DNA of 61,216 nt from Thermodesulfovibrionia bacterium (GTDB taxonomy: Bacteria > Nitrospirota > Thermodesulfovibrionia > UBA6902), in the NCBI GenBank assembly GCA_947259645.1, contig CAMYND010000034.1, positions 1 through 61,216 on the forward strand, given 5' to 3'. Positions 45,660 to 54,566 of the stretch are shown here, piece by piece. The translations under genes and the position numbers were made by a program. The notes under the pieces were generated by a model. The model saw only the letters and a program-made list of their open reading frames with translations. It did no database searches and was not told the DNA's origin. Numbering within the stretch: position 1 is the first letter of the stretch; every line of letters starts with the position of its first letter.

Positions 45660-46469
45660 TTACTTGACTGCTCCCGCTGAAAGCCCCCTCACAATTTTTT
45701 TCTGAAATATAAAAACAATAACAACAAGAGGCACAGTTGCAACGGTTGATGCCGCGGCAATCTCCCCCCAGGGGAGCGTATACTGTCCCTGAAATAACGC
45801 GATTCCTACCGGAAGTGTCTGAAAAGTCTGCTGAGTCATTACAAGGAGGGCGAAAAAAAACTCATTCCAGGCATAAATAAATACAAGGATTGCCGCGGTA
45901 AAAACTCCCGGGGCGGCAAGGGGGACCATTATTTTGAACAGTGTCTGAATATGACTGCAGCCATCTACTCTTGAGGCTTCCTCGAGTTCCCGGGGAAGCT
46001 CTCTGAAGAAACTTGCCATAACCCATACGCCGAGGGGGAGGGTAAGGGTAACGTAGGGGAGAATGAGTCCCTGGTAACTGTTCAGCCACCCAAGGTGGAG
46101 CATGATTTTCCATACAGGGCCGGCAATTGATATCTGGGGAAACATTGAAACGATGAGCAGGCTTCCCATGATTATCCCCTTGTACTTTATCCGCAGCCGT
46201 GAGAGTGAATATCCGGCTATTATCGAAATAAGGAGTGTAACCGCTGTTGTTGAGGAGGCAACGATAAAGCTGTTTCTTATAAAATGAAGGAGGTTGTACT
46301 CCTTCACCGCTGAGCTGTATGAACTGAGCGTGCCCGATGGTATGAGAACCGGTGGTATCGCGGTAATCTCCAGGGGTGATTTTAACGAGGTGTCTACAAA
46401 CCAGAGAAAAGGCAGAATGCTGAGGGTAACAAAGGTGAATGTTATTATATAGAAAAGCACTCTATTCAT
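45660..46469 (-). CDS. Sugar ABC transporter permease (MalG-like)
   Basis: 269 residues, six membrane segments. The permease loop motif is EEASRVDGCSHIQTLFKIMVPLAAPG (in part), which contacts the ATPase. Carbohydrate uptake type 1 family. Last gene of the leftward set binding protein-MalF-MalG; the ATPase gene is not next to it. Confidence 0.93.
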   Translation of the reverse strand: MNRVLFYIITFTFVTLSILPFLWFVDTSLKSPLEITAIPPVLIPSGTLSSYSSAVKEYNLLHFIRNSFIVASSTTAVTLLISIIAGYSLSRLRIKYKGIIMGSLLIVSMFPQISIAGPVWKIMLHLGWLNSYQGLILPYVTLTLPLGVWVMASFFRELPRELEEASRVDGCSHIQTLFKIMVPLAAPGVFTAAILVFIYAWNEFFFALLVMTQQTFQTLPVGIALFQGQYTLPWGEIAAASTVATVPLVVIVFIFQKKIVRGLSAGAVK

Positions 46470-46528
46470 CAGGGATTTCCCTCCGTGTCTCTGTGCCTCC
46501 GTGGTTCATATTATTTGTGATCATACTA

Positions 46529-47422
46529 TTATTCCTTAAATAATCCCGTCCCGATTACCCTTATATAAATAATTGATATGAGAAGTGATATGAAAAACAC
46601 AAGAACCGATATGGTTGATCCATACCCCATCAGTCCCTCGGCAAAGATTTTCTTATACCCGTAGAACTGAAGTACGTTTGTTGCATCAGCGGGACCGCCC
46701 TGAGTCATGACAAATACCAGGTCAAAAACCCTGAAGGCGTCCATTGTTCTGAACAGGAGGGCGATCAGAATTGCCGGTTTGACCAGAGGCAGGGTAATCC
46801 TTCTGAACTGCTGCCACCTTGACGCGCCATCTATCTGCGCTGCCTCATATAAGTCCTCCGGAATTACCTGAAGGCCGGCCAGGATCAGGAGTCCGGCGAA
46901 AGACGATGTCTTCCATACATCAGCGATCATTATCGCTGCAAAGGCTGTCACGGGATTTGCCAGCCAGGCAGAATAGGCAGACGTATCGCTTCCGAATAAG
47001 AGGAAGTTTGCCAGTCCGTACTTGTCATTAAAAATGAACCGCCACATCTGTGAAGCGACAACTGTCGGGACTGCCCAGGGGATGAGAACCGCAGCCCTGA
47101 CTAATCCTCTTCCCCTGAACTGTCTGTTAATGATAAGGGCAATGACGAGTCCCAGGAGTATTTCAAATACCGTTGTGAAGAACACAAAAATGAGGGTGTT
47201 GCGCAGTGAGTGAAGAGCGATCCGGTCCTGAAAGAGCGCACTATAATTATCCAGCCCTGAAAATGGCTGGCCTAACTGAGGAAGGCTGAGAATGATTTTA
47301 TGCAGGCTCAGGTAGAAGGAATACAGTATCGGGTAAAAGGCGAAAATGATTACAAAAAGCAGACAGGGGGTCAGAAGGGTATAACCAAAAAGTCTTTCTC
47401 GAGCCTGTAATGATAGCTGCAT
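46529..47422 (-). CDS. Sugar ABC transporter permease (MalF-like)
   Basis: 297 residues, six membrane segments. Permease loop EAAQIDGASRWQQFRRITLPLVKP (in part). Pairs with the MalG-like protein as the membrane channel. Upstream of it is the binding protein gene, 91 bp away. Confidence 0.93.
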   Translation of the reverse strand: MQLSLQARERLFGYTLLTPCLLFVIIFAFYPILYSFYLSLHKIILSLPQLGQPFSGLDNYSALFQDRIALHSLRNTLIFVFFTTVFEILLGLVIALIINRQFRGRGLVRAAVLIPWAVPTVVASQMWRFIFNDKYGLANFLLFGSDTSAYSAWLANPVTAFAAIMIADVWKTSSFAGLLILAGLQVIPEDLYEAAQIDGASRWQQFRRITLPLVKPAILIALLFRTMDAFRVFDLVFVMTQGGPADATNVLQFYGYKKIFAEGLMGYGSTISVLVFFISLLISIIYIRVIGTGLFKE

Positions 47423-47513
47423 GTTATATCTAATCCTGGGCTGAGCTGACCATGAGAAAACAGTGTGTCACGTACTGCTGACCATTTATTTTATTAACTC
47501 TTATCTGAAGGCC

Positions 47514-48689
47514 TTAACCGGCCTGTTTCTCCAGGGAAAGTATCTGTTCAATCTCCCTTGAGGCTTTATTCGCTTCTTCTTCAAGGTTCAGGTCAGGACT
47601 TGAAATCGCCCTGCTGAAATAGCGCTGCAGCACGTTTGATACAGCAGGATACAGGGCGGTCCTCGGGCGCGGATAGGCGGTTAAAAAGACGTCTTTCATA
47701 TCTTTGAAATGAGGGTATGATTTCAGAATATCAGCATCGTTGTAGAGGCTCGTTCTCGTGGGTGCCTTTCCTGCCTTCAGGGCAATAACCTTCTGAATTT
47801 TTTCACTTGTCAGGAACTGAATAAATGTCCAGGCCGCATCCTTGTTCTTTGAGTAGCTGCTGATGCCGGCATGCCAGCCGCCCAGCGTGGAATAGCTCTG
47901 GTTTCCCTCAAAAAGAGGGAGTTTCGCGATACCGACTTTTCCCGCAATGCGTGAGCGCTCAGGGTTATTGGAAACTCCCCACGCATAGGGCCAGTTCCGG
48001 TGAAACACAGCCTTTCCCTGTACAAAGAGGTCCAGGGACTCAGGTTCCTGGTATGTTAAAACACCCCGGGGCGCGATCTTAGCGATGACATTGTCCCTGA
48101 CAAACCTGACAGCATCAATGGCCTCCTTTTCAGCGAGACCGGACTTTCCTGTGTCAGCATTCAGTATATGGCCGCCATTACTCAGAATGTATTCCATCAT
48201 GTTACAGACCAGGCCTTCATATTGTTTAAACTGACCGGAGAATCCGTGGAAATCAGCATTATGCAACCTCTTTTCCTCTTCAGTAATCAACTCAGCCTGT
48301 ACAACCATCTGGTCCCAGGTCCGGGGAGGGGGCAGCCGGTAACGGTCCAGGAGATCCTTGCGCCAGATAACATCCATTAAAAAAACATCAACATCGGTGC
48401 TCCTGTTTTTCAGCTTCTGGGTCAGAAGATCGTGAAAGGCAGTTGAAGAATGCGGCCCTGTCTCTGTTATCACCTCAATTCCGGGATGCTCCTCTTTAAA
48501 TAGTCTGAATATTTCATCCCATGCTTCCGGGACATTTGCTTTCCAGGTGACAAAATGAATTCTGGTTTTCCCGTTGTCTGCATCTTGGGTACAGCCGAAG
48601 AAAAGCGATGCGATGAGGCTGAGGCCAAGGAAAAGCTTGAACAGCTTTCCCGAAGTCCGTATAGTCTGTTTTCCCGTCCCTTTAATCAT
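47514..48689 (-). CDS. Extracellular sugar-binding lipoprotein (family 1)
   Basis: 391 residues after AGGAG/GGGGA. Lipobox LFFGC at ~33. Extracellular solute-binding family 1: FVTWKANVPEAWDEIFRLFKEEHPGIEVI (in part), VDVFLMDVIW, YSTLGGWHAGIS, AWTFIQFLTSEKIQ. It resembles trehalose/maltose-type binding proteins. First gene of the sugar uptake operon. Confidence 0.92.
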   Translation of the reverse strand: MIKGTGKQTIRTSGKLFKLFLGLSLIASLFFGCTQDADNGKTRIHFVTWKANVPEAWDEIFRLFKEEHPGIEVITETGPHSSTAFHDLLTQKLKNRSTDVDVFLMDVIWRKDLLDRYRLPPPRTWDQMVVQAELITEEEKRLHNADFHGFSGQFKQYEGLVCNMMEYILSNGGHILNADTGKSGLAEKEAIDAVRFVRDNVIAKIAPRGVLTYQEPESLDLFVQGKAVFHRNWPYAWGVSNNPERSRIAGKVGIAKLPLFEGNQSYSTLGGWHAGISSYSKNKDAAWTFIQFLTSEKIQKVIALKAGKAPTRTSLYNDADILKSYPHFKDMKDVFLTAYPRPRTALYPAVSNVLQRYFSRAISSPDLNLEEEANKASREIEQILSLEKQAG

Positions 48690-48737
48690 GGTATCAATCC
48701 CCTTTCTCCTGAATAGATGAGAGAGCAGGTCCCCCTG

Positions 48738-49043
48738 TTAATCGAGCTGTTCTTTCTTTATTCTCTCCAGATGTTCTTCCCACTCAAGGGGAAGCGAATG
48801 GTTTTTTTGGTTATTGCATTCTTTGCAGGCCGGGACAATATTGTTTTTTGCTGATTTCCCTCCCCGAATGATCGGGACCACATGGTCCATGGTCAACTCA
48901 GAGGGCATCACTGCCTTGCCGCAGTAATAACAGGCTCCTTTCGCGCATTTGCCCTTCCACCACTGTGTTTTTCGAAGCTCCCGGGCTTTCTGCTTCTCCT
49001 TCTTTAACTCCTGATCAGTAACTGTTGAAATAAAATAATCCAC
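48738..49043 (-). CDS. HNH endonuclease
   Basis: 101 residues, GTG start. HNH fold with zinc cysteines: CYYCGK, MDHVVPIIRGGKSAKNNIVP and ACKECNNQKNH. Small stand-alone HNH proteins may act in repair or restriction, or be phage-derived. It lies 48 bp upstream of the binding protein gene, same strand. Confidence 0.92.
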   Translation of the reverse strand: MDYFISTVTDQELKKEKQKARELRKTQWWKGKCAKGACYYCGKAVMPSELTMDHVVPIIRGGKSAKNNIVPACKECNNQKNHSLPLEWEEHLERIKKEQLD

Positions 49044-49126
49044 GCTTTCGTATTTTCAATCCTTCTGAAGACAATAGTGGCCAATGAATAAAAACACGGC
49101 TTGACCATTTAACCTGGTTATGGTGC

Positions 49127-49954
49127 TCACTTTACTTTTACCAGGACAGGGCTGAGATTAAACTTCTCTTTTACCTCATTGAAGATTCTGATTCCCTGAC
49201 CCCAGGACTCAATGCCCGGGATTCGTATGCTGCTTACACCATCGTTCCTGGATAAATAGGCTTCGGGATAATCCTCTTTAATGCGATTGAAGAGATATTG
49301 GGATTCAGCCGGGTCATTCCATTTCCCGAGCTCTATATAGTAGGCGGTATCAACCGGCGGTTGTGATTGTTCTGCAGGTTGTTCTGTGACTTTTTCCTCT
49401 CTGCTTTGTTCCATGGGACTGACGCTCTCTATTTCCGGTACATCCTCTACTGCGGGTGATGCCATCTCACTATGAGCAGGGGGGGGTATTTCCTCTTGGC
49501 TTCCGGAAATAGTTAAATATGGGCGATTCGGCATTCCTGCCATGAGACTTTCAGACATTATTTGAACGGCCCGTTGTATCAGCGGTGTCACCGGCTCAGC
49601 GCCGGGTTTGTCAGATTTTAATGAATAAAAGGGCTTCTGGTCAGGGCCGGCCATTTCAATGCTGAAGGAACGGAAGACCCACGGGTAGACATCAAAGGAT
49701 GCTCTGTAATCAAAAGATAATATATACCCTGCCTTATCTCTCTCCTTTACAACAGTGAACCCGGCCCGCGTTAATTCATTCATCAGCCTCGATGATAAAT
49801 TCACTATTTCTGGTTCAGTATGAACGTATATGCCTTTATCAGCTGCGAAGGGGGTAATATCATTTCTCTCACCGTGTAATGTGAGTGTTGACGAGCAGCC
49901 CACTGCAAGCAGAAGTATAAACAGCGCATATACTCGATTCATAGGTGTTAGCAT
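49127..49954 (-). CDS. Lipoprotein with SPOR-like C-terminus
   Basis: 275 residues (or 271 from the second Met at 49942). Signal peptide with lipobox LLAVGCSS. N-terminal domain (~25-150) with no family I recognise, a Pro/Glu-rich linker (~155-205), and a C-terminal ~70 residues (AYYIELGKWNDPAESQYLFNRI in part, ... NLSPVLVKV) that look like a SPOR-type peptidoglycan-binding fold. Outer-membrane or periplasmic envelope protein. Confidence 0.7.
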   Translation of the reverse strand: MLTPMNRVYALFILLLAVGCSSTLTLHGERNDITPFAADKGIYVHTEPEIVNLSSRLMNELTRAGFTVVKERDKAGYILSFDYRASFDVYPWVFRSFSIEMAGPDQKPFYSLKSDKPGAEPVTPLIQRAVQIMSESLMAGMPNRPYLTISGSQEEIPPPAHSEMASPAVEDVPEIESVSPMEQSREEKVTEQPAEQSQPPVDTAYYIELGKWNDPAESQYLFNRIKEDYPEAYLSRNDGVSSIRIPGIESWGQGIRIFNEVKEKFNLSPVLVKVK

Positions 49955-50081
49955 AGTCTATAGTATAATAATTGGCTGATTTCAGGCAAAGGCTCAGTTG
50001 CCGGGCAGGGGCGGCTGCTCTGAATGACAGGATCTATCTGAATGCATCGACAAATAGAGATCACCTTGGCAATAATAGGGA

Positions 50082-51020
50082 ATGCTCAGAATGCCAGAGA
50101 GGTTCATTACCGCAATTATTATGGTTATGGTGTTTTTTCTCCCCGACTCTACAGGCGCAGCTGATTTTATGATTATTCAGAACAAAGAGGTGAAGGTTCA
50201 GTTTGAAAAACCGCTGCGCTCCTCGGCCCTGGAGGTTATAAAACTCTATCCGATTGTAAAGAGTGAGCTGGAGCATACGTTTCAAACGCCCATTGATTTT
50301 CAGCCGACAATACGGTTGATCCAGAAGAGGAAAACTTTTCAGAAGGCAGTGGGAAGCAGCCATGCCATCGCAGTTGCCCTTCAGGGGTATGATCTTATCA
50401 TTATCGACAACTCTAAAATGAATGTTCATCCCTTCACTCTGGAAGCCACGCTGAAGCATGAACTCTGTCATCTTTTTCTCAGGCATCTCGTAAAAGGCGG
50501 GGACCTTCCGCGGTGGTTTAATGAAGGCCTGTCTCAATGGGTAAGCGGTGTACTCACAGAGATACTAATAGGAGAAAATAATGATATTCTGAAGCAGGCA
50601 GCATTATCGAACCGGTATATTCCGTTAAGAAGCTTATCCGTCAGCTTTCCCGGAGACTATACCAAACTTCAGCTCGCCTATCAGCAGAGCAGGAGCATTG
50701 TTGAATACATGGTAAAAGAGTATGGGGAAGATGGAGTCATGCAGGTCGTGGCCCGGTTAGGTAATGGCAGCGATATGAACAGTTCAGTCCTTGAGGCATT
50801 ATCTCTGTCTCTGGAGGAACTGGAGAAAAAGTGGCATGGGCATCTGAGAAAAAAATACACATGGTTTACCTACCTGAGCGCTCATCTTTATGAGATTCTT
50901 TTTTCGTTTGCGGCACTTGCCCTGACATACGGTTTTATAAAGGTGATGTTAAGAAAAAGGGCGTATAAAGACGAGGAGGAGGAGGGCGACGACCCTCAGG
51001 ATCACTTTTCCGATTCCTGA
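50082..51020 (+). CDS. Membrane-anchored metalloprotease-like protein (peptidase MA family)
   Basis: 312 residues. Signal peptide to ~26, then a gluzincin-type domain with LKHELCHLFLRH (HExxH) and FNEGLSQWVSG (the downstream glutamate), and a C-terminal membrane helix (ILFSFAALALTYGFIKV) with an acidic tail. Peptidase MA-like. Its 3' end overlaps the convergent sulfopyruvate decarboxylase gene by 19 bp. Confidence 0.85.
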   Translation: MLRMPERFITAIIMVMVFFLPDSTGAADFMIIQNKEVKVQFEKPLRSSALEVIKLYPIVKSELEHTFQTPIDFQPTIRLIQKRKTFQKAVGSSHAIAVALQGYDLIIIDNSKMNVHPFTLEATLKHELCHLFLRHLVKGGDLPRWFNEGLSQWVSGVLTEILIGENNDILKQAALSNRYIPLRSLSVSFPGDYTKLQLAYQQSRSIVEYMVKEYGEDGVMQVVARLGNGSDMNSSVLEALSLSLEELEKKWHGHLRKKYTWFTYLSAHLYEILFSFAALALTYGFIKVMLRKRAYKDEEEEGDDPQDHFSDS

Positions 51021-52138
51021 ATATATTCCATCACCTCTTTTTTATTGTCCAGGTGGTGGAGGGATATATTGGGGACTTTTTCGTTGCCGGGCAGTGCCAG
51101 AACATGAACAAACTTCATACCATCAGAGGGTGTTTTCAATGCCTCGATCATCTGTTTTTTGTCTGCAGCCGTGATTACCGTGGGAACACCAAAGCCCTCT
51201 GCAAGGAGAGCCAGGTTTACGCAGGACCCGGTCAGCGTTGGCTGCTCTCCTGTTGACCCGTACGAGCTGTTGTCGATCGCGTAGATGGTAAGATTTGGCG
51301 GATTGAAATGCGCTGCAGTCGCGAGCGTGCCCGGATTCATGAGAAGACTGCCGTCACCGTCTATGACAACCACCGCTTTTTCAGACGCAAGACTGATTCC
51401 GAGGCCGATCGGGGCAGCCATCCCCATGCTCCCCAGCATATAAAAATTTGAGGGCTGGTGCTTTACTGCAAATAACTCTTTGGAAGGTATGCCAAGGTTG
51501 CATACAATGACTTTGGAGTTGATCTCTTCAGAGATTGCTTGCAGTATCTCATAACGGGTAAGTTGCGGGGCCGGACTGGTCGCGGTATTTATTTTCTGCC
51601 TGTCCTTAACAGGGCAGACAGGAGGAGAAGCCATGGCAGTGTCGCAGATACCCTCAAAAACAGCCGGGCTGAGCAGAAACGCGTGTATCTCATTGTTCAG
51701 ATATATATCAGGGAGCTTTTGCTCGACAATACTCAGATCATCCGGTCTGGTTATCACGGAAAAACCGATCCCCGCACCTTTTAATATCCCGGGAAGCTTC
51801 AGGCCCATTGGCATCTGGGCTGCAATGGCTTCTTTATATATCCCTCTCTGGCTGACAAATATGGGAAGGGGCAGCTCATAGAATCCTGTAAGAGAGAGAA
51901 GAGCGTTTATCATGTTGCCGATGCCGGAACTCTGGACAAACATGCATGGCCTCTGTCCTGCGAGGGATATCCCTGCTGATATCCCTACACCCTCTTCTTC
52001 CCTCGTCAGGGGAATATGAAAAAACTCCTGTTTGACTTTCTCAAGAAGAAACTTGATTCTGTCGCAGGGGAGCGTGGAAACATAATCCACCCTGGTTTTT
52101 TTCAGAATCTCTATCAGCCTGTTTTCAGGAGAGTGCAT
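51002..52138 (-). CDS. comDE: Sulfopyruvate decarboxylase (fused alpha and beta, ComDE-like)
   Basis: 378 residues. Thiamine diphosphate enzyme that converts sulfopyruvate to sulfoacetaldehyde in coenzyme M biosynthesis. The N-terminal half (ComD-like, ~1-165) has E47-E49 in TREEEGVGISAG and FVQSSGIGNMINAL. The C-terminal half (ComE-like, ~190-378) has the cofactor motif GDGSLLMN at 261-268 with DNSSYGSTGEQ. In some methanogens ComD and ComE are separate genes; a fused form also occurs. Phosphonopyruvate decarboxylase is the close alternative by sequence, but the start overlaps a cysteate synthase gene by 25 bp, and no phosphonate gene is near. Last gene of the operon. Confidence 0.8.
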   Translation of the reverse strand: MHSPENRLIEILKKTRVDYVSTLPCDRIKFLLEKVKQEFFHIPLTREEEGVGISAGISLAGQRPCMFVQSSGIGNMINALLSLTGFYELPLPIFVSQRGIYKEAIAAQMPMGLKLPGILKGAGIGFSVITRPDDLSIVEQKLPDIYLNNEIHAFLLSPAVFEGICDTAMASPPVCPVKDRQKINTATSPAPQLTRYEILQAISEEINSKVIVCNLGIPSKELFAVKHQPSNFYMLGSMGMAAPIGLGISLASEKAVVVIDGDGSLLMNPGTLATAAHFNPPNLTIYAIDNSSYGSTGEQPTLTGSCVNLALLAEGFGVPTVITAADKKQMIEALKTPSDGMKFVHVLALPGNEKVPNISLHHLDNKKEVMEYIQESEK

Positions 52139-53370
52139 ACAAGCTCCTTTATTTCTTCACCTGACATATCCTTTGAAACAAATATCGGTTTGACTCGGTG
52201 AGCATTCATGTAGCTTTTCAGCCTCTTCTCTCCCCCGCCCGTAATATTCAGTAATATCGTATCATTTTTGTCAACATGTTTTTTTCTGACAGCCTCCTGA
52301 AGCGCGGCAACAGCTACCCCTGCAGCCGGTACGATATCTACTCCTTCTGTCTTTTCAAAGAGATCCATGGCTTCAAATACGTTTTCGTTTTCAATACCGT
52401 ACATTCTGCCCCCTGTTGCGGTAAGGGCATCATATATTCCTCCCTCTACGGAATAGGCAGGGTACCGTGTTGAAATGACCCTCGTAGTTATCTGCTCAAT
52501 AAGCTTCGGGTTCAGGTCTTTGCGGAAAAGTTTCCTGCTTCCGCTGTTCCAGGCTTTGACCATGGGGGCAAAAGGGAGGTTCTGTGCCAGATGCAGAACC
52601 GGCGCTTTTCCACCGTACCTGCCGTCAGCGAGGAACCTCTCTGCCATTTCCCAAATCGCAATTGCTCCTGTACCGCTGCCGACAGCCTGAAAATAGCGGT
52701 CAGGCAGCTTTCCCATCTTAGAGACGGCCTCAAGGAGTACAATACCCAGGCCGTCTCTTTTGGCGATATTATGTACGCCTCCTTCAAAGGGGTATCCTGT
52801 TTCATCGGCTATTCTCCGCGCCAGGTCTATAGCGTCAGAGTAGTCGCCTTCCTCAAGGGCAAGAGTCGGTATTTTCATGGATTTCTCAAGATACCACATC
52901 TCGAAAAGACACATCCGCGGCACAATAATTATCACCGGGAACCCGGTAACTGATGAGAGGTGGGCAAATGCCCTGGCAGTGTTGCCTGCAGAGGCAACAA
53001 TCATCCCCTTTATCCCGTTTTCACGGGCGTTGGCGAGCACCACTGCTGCTTCAAATTCCTTGAATGTGCAGGTCGTGATTTCTGCGCTGATCTCGGGCCA
53101 GTAGCCATTGAATGCTATAAATAAATTATCGAGTCCAAGGTGTTCCGAAAGCCCCTCAGACTGATACACTACCGGGCCCGGCTGTACAAATTGAGAATCA
53201 TGGACCGGCAGCCAGTTAAATCTCCGGACACCGGTCAGATCCTTTTCGTGGAAGTGTTTATCTTTGTAGCTGGTTACAAGAAGGGAATCACTGCAGTGCT
53301 CACCGAGAGAACAGAATGAGCTCTTCAGCGCAGTTCCGCATTTTCTGCATACCAGTTCATAATGGCTCAT
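52114..53370 (-). CDS. Cysteate synthase (threonine synthase fold)
   Basis: 418 residues, about the same as the Methanosarcina enzyme. PLP-dependent: makes L-cysteate from O-phosphoserine and sulfite. The PLP lysine is K104 in TCTFKEFEAAVV, not the SFKDRG of threonine synthase; VASAGNTARAFAH follows. An N-terminal zinc-like CRKCGTALKSSFC and C-terminal ILLNITGGGEKRL are also present. After transamination, cysteate yields sulfopyruvate, the substrate of the next enzyme in the operon. Threonine synthase is rejected because of the lysine motif and the neighbours. Its start overlaps the HdrD-like stop by 4 bp. Confidence 0.85.
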   Translation of the reverse strand: MSHYELVCRKCGTALKSSFCSLGEHCSDSLLVTSYKDKHFHEKDLTGVRRFNWLPVHDSQFVQPGPVVYQSEGLSEHLGLDNLFIAFNGYWPEISAEITTCTFKEFEAAVVLANARENGIKGMIVASAGNTARAFAHLSSVTGFPVIIIVPRMCLFEMWYLEKSMKIPTLALEEGDYSDAIDLARRIADETGYPFEGGVHNIAKRDGLGIVLLEAVSKMGKLPDRYFQAVGSGTGAIAIWEMAERFLADGRYGGKAPVLHLAQNLPFAPMVKAWNSGSRKLFRKDLNPKLIEQITTRVISTRYPAYSVEGGIYDALTATGGRMYGIENENVFEAMDLFEKTEGVDIVPAAGVAVAALQEAVRKKHVDKNDTILLNITGGGEKRLKSYMNAHRVKPIFVSKDMSGEEIKELVCTLLKTG

Positions 53371-54566
53371 ACCAGCTCCGCAATGAGCTCCATGATGTCC
53401 ACAATTTTGATTTTCCTGTCATGGCCTTTCATGGCCTCATTCACCTTTTCATAACAGGCAGGACAACTGAGCACCAGCTTATCAGCTCTTTTCTCAACAG
53501 CCTCGTTAATGGTAAGCCTTCCCATTGCAATGGCGTTTTCATGATGTACTTTGCGGGCCGCCCCTCCCGCGCCGCAGCAGCGGGAATTGACCCCATGCCG
53601 GTCAAATTCAAGAAGCTCTATCCCGGGAATGCTTCCCAGAATAGATCTCGGCTCAGCAATGATGCCAACACCTCTGCTCAAATAACAGGGGTCATGATAT
53701 ATGATTCTCTCTGTCAGTTTTTTCTTGATTTTTATACGGCCCTTTTTCAATTCATCATCTACATACTGGGTTATATGCCTGATCTTGAATGGTAGTTTCT
53801 TTCCGTAATATATCGGCCAGTCTCTCGCCATGATATTGACGCAGCAGGGGCATGAGCAGAGAAGTGTTTTAACCCCTTTTGCCTTGTATGCTGTTACGAG
53901 CCTGTCGGTCAGGTCTTTAAGCATGTCATGCTGACCCGTAATAAAGAGGGGAAAGCCGCAGCAGACCTCTTCCTCAGGAGGAAGCATGGTGAATGGTTTT
54001 CCGATTGCGTTCAGCACACGCACATCACCCTTTACCATCGGCTGTGCCTGATAGGCGCCAGTACAGCCCGCATAGTAGGCGATATCTGCGCTTTCTGCTA
54101 CCTGCACATCTCCCGGAAACCATGGGCTGTACCTCTTTTCCGGGGGTTCGTTATAGGGGTTCCCTGTCTCTTTTACGACCTTCGGCATATTCGCCTGCGG
54201 CCCTACAGGACCGAGCCCTCTCATGACCATCTCTTTCCGCAAAACAGGCCAGAGCCTCTGGTTAAAGAGCCCCACAGGGCAGTTCTGGCCGCAGGCCCCG
54301 CACACGGTGCATTCATACACGGCGTTTGTGAAGTCCTGGATCAGTTTCGGGTCAACATCTTTACCAAAGAGTGAAGACTTGATGCTGTCGGTCTCCCTCA
54401 TAAGTTTCTTGAACATGCGTATTTTTTCAGGAGGCGAGATTTCAGGCTTTCCTGTCACTTCCTGCACTGGGCAGTGTTTGAGACATTCTCCGCACTGTGT
54501 GCAGGCATCAAGTTCAATGCGCTGCAGTTGTGACAGCTCTTTGCCAAAGCATTTTTTACTTTTCAT
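53367..54566 (-). CDS. HdrD-like heterodisulfide reductase subunit (two 4Fe-4S, two CCG domains)
   Basis: 399 residues. N-terminal ferredoxin domain with C22-C25-C28-C32 (CTQCGECLKHCP) and C86-C89-C92-C96 (CTVCGACGQNCP). Then two CCG domains (DUF224): YYAGCTG ... EVCCGFP ... CSCPCC, and YHDPCYLSR ... CCGAGG ... LSCPACYEK. In HdrD these bind the noncubane clusters that cleave the CoM-S-S-CoB disulfide. In sulfate reducers similar proteins act on other disulfides. Here it is coded between an HdrE-like cytochrome b and cysteate synthase, overlapping both, so a disulfide containing the sulfonate thiol made by the operon is a plausible substrate. Confidence 0.88.
   Translation of the reverse strand: MKSKKCFGKELSQLQRIELDACTQCGECLKHCPVQEVTGKPEISPPEKIRMFKKLMRETDSIKSSLFGKDVDPKLIQDFTNAVYECTVCGACGQNCPVGLFNQRLWPVLRKEMVMRGLGPVGPQANMPKVVKETGNPYNEPPEKRYSPWFPGDVQVAESADIAYYAGCTGAYQAQPMVKGDVRVLNAIGKPFTMLPPEEEVCCGFPLFITGQHDMLKDLTDRLVTAYKAKGVKTLLCSCPCCVNIMARDWPIYYGKKLPFKIRHITQYVDDELKKGRIKIKKKLTERIIYHDPCYLSRGVGIIAEPRSILGSIPGIELLEFDRHGVNSRCCGAGGAARKVHHENAIAMGRLTINEAVEKRADKLVLSCPACYEKVNEAMKGHDRKIKIVDIMELIAELV

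Noticed and set aside
46480-46510. GTGCCTCCGTGG-type phrase between the two permease genes
   Set aside because: It resembles a phrase found between genes in many environmental genomes, but one copy in this window is not enough to call a repeat.
51002-52138. Phosphonopyruvate decarboxylase or acetolactate synthase
   Set aside because: Acetolactate synthase is much longer. Phosphonopyruvate decarboxylase is close, but the gene overlaps cysteate synthase and there is no phosphoenolpyruvate mutase nearby.
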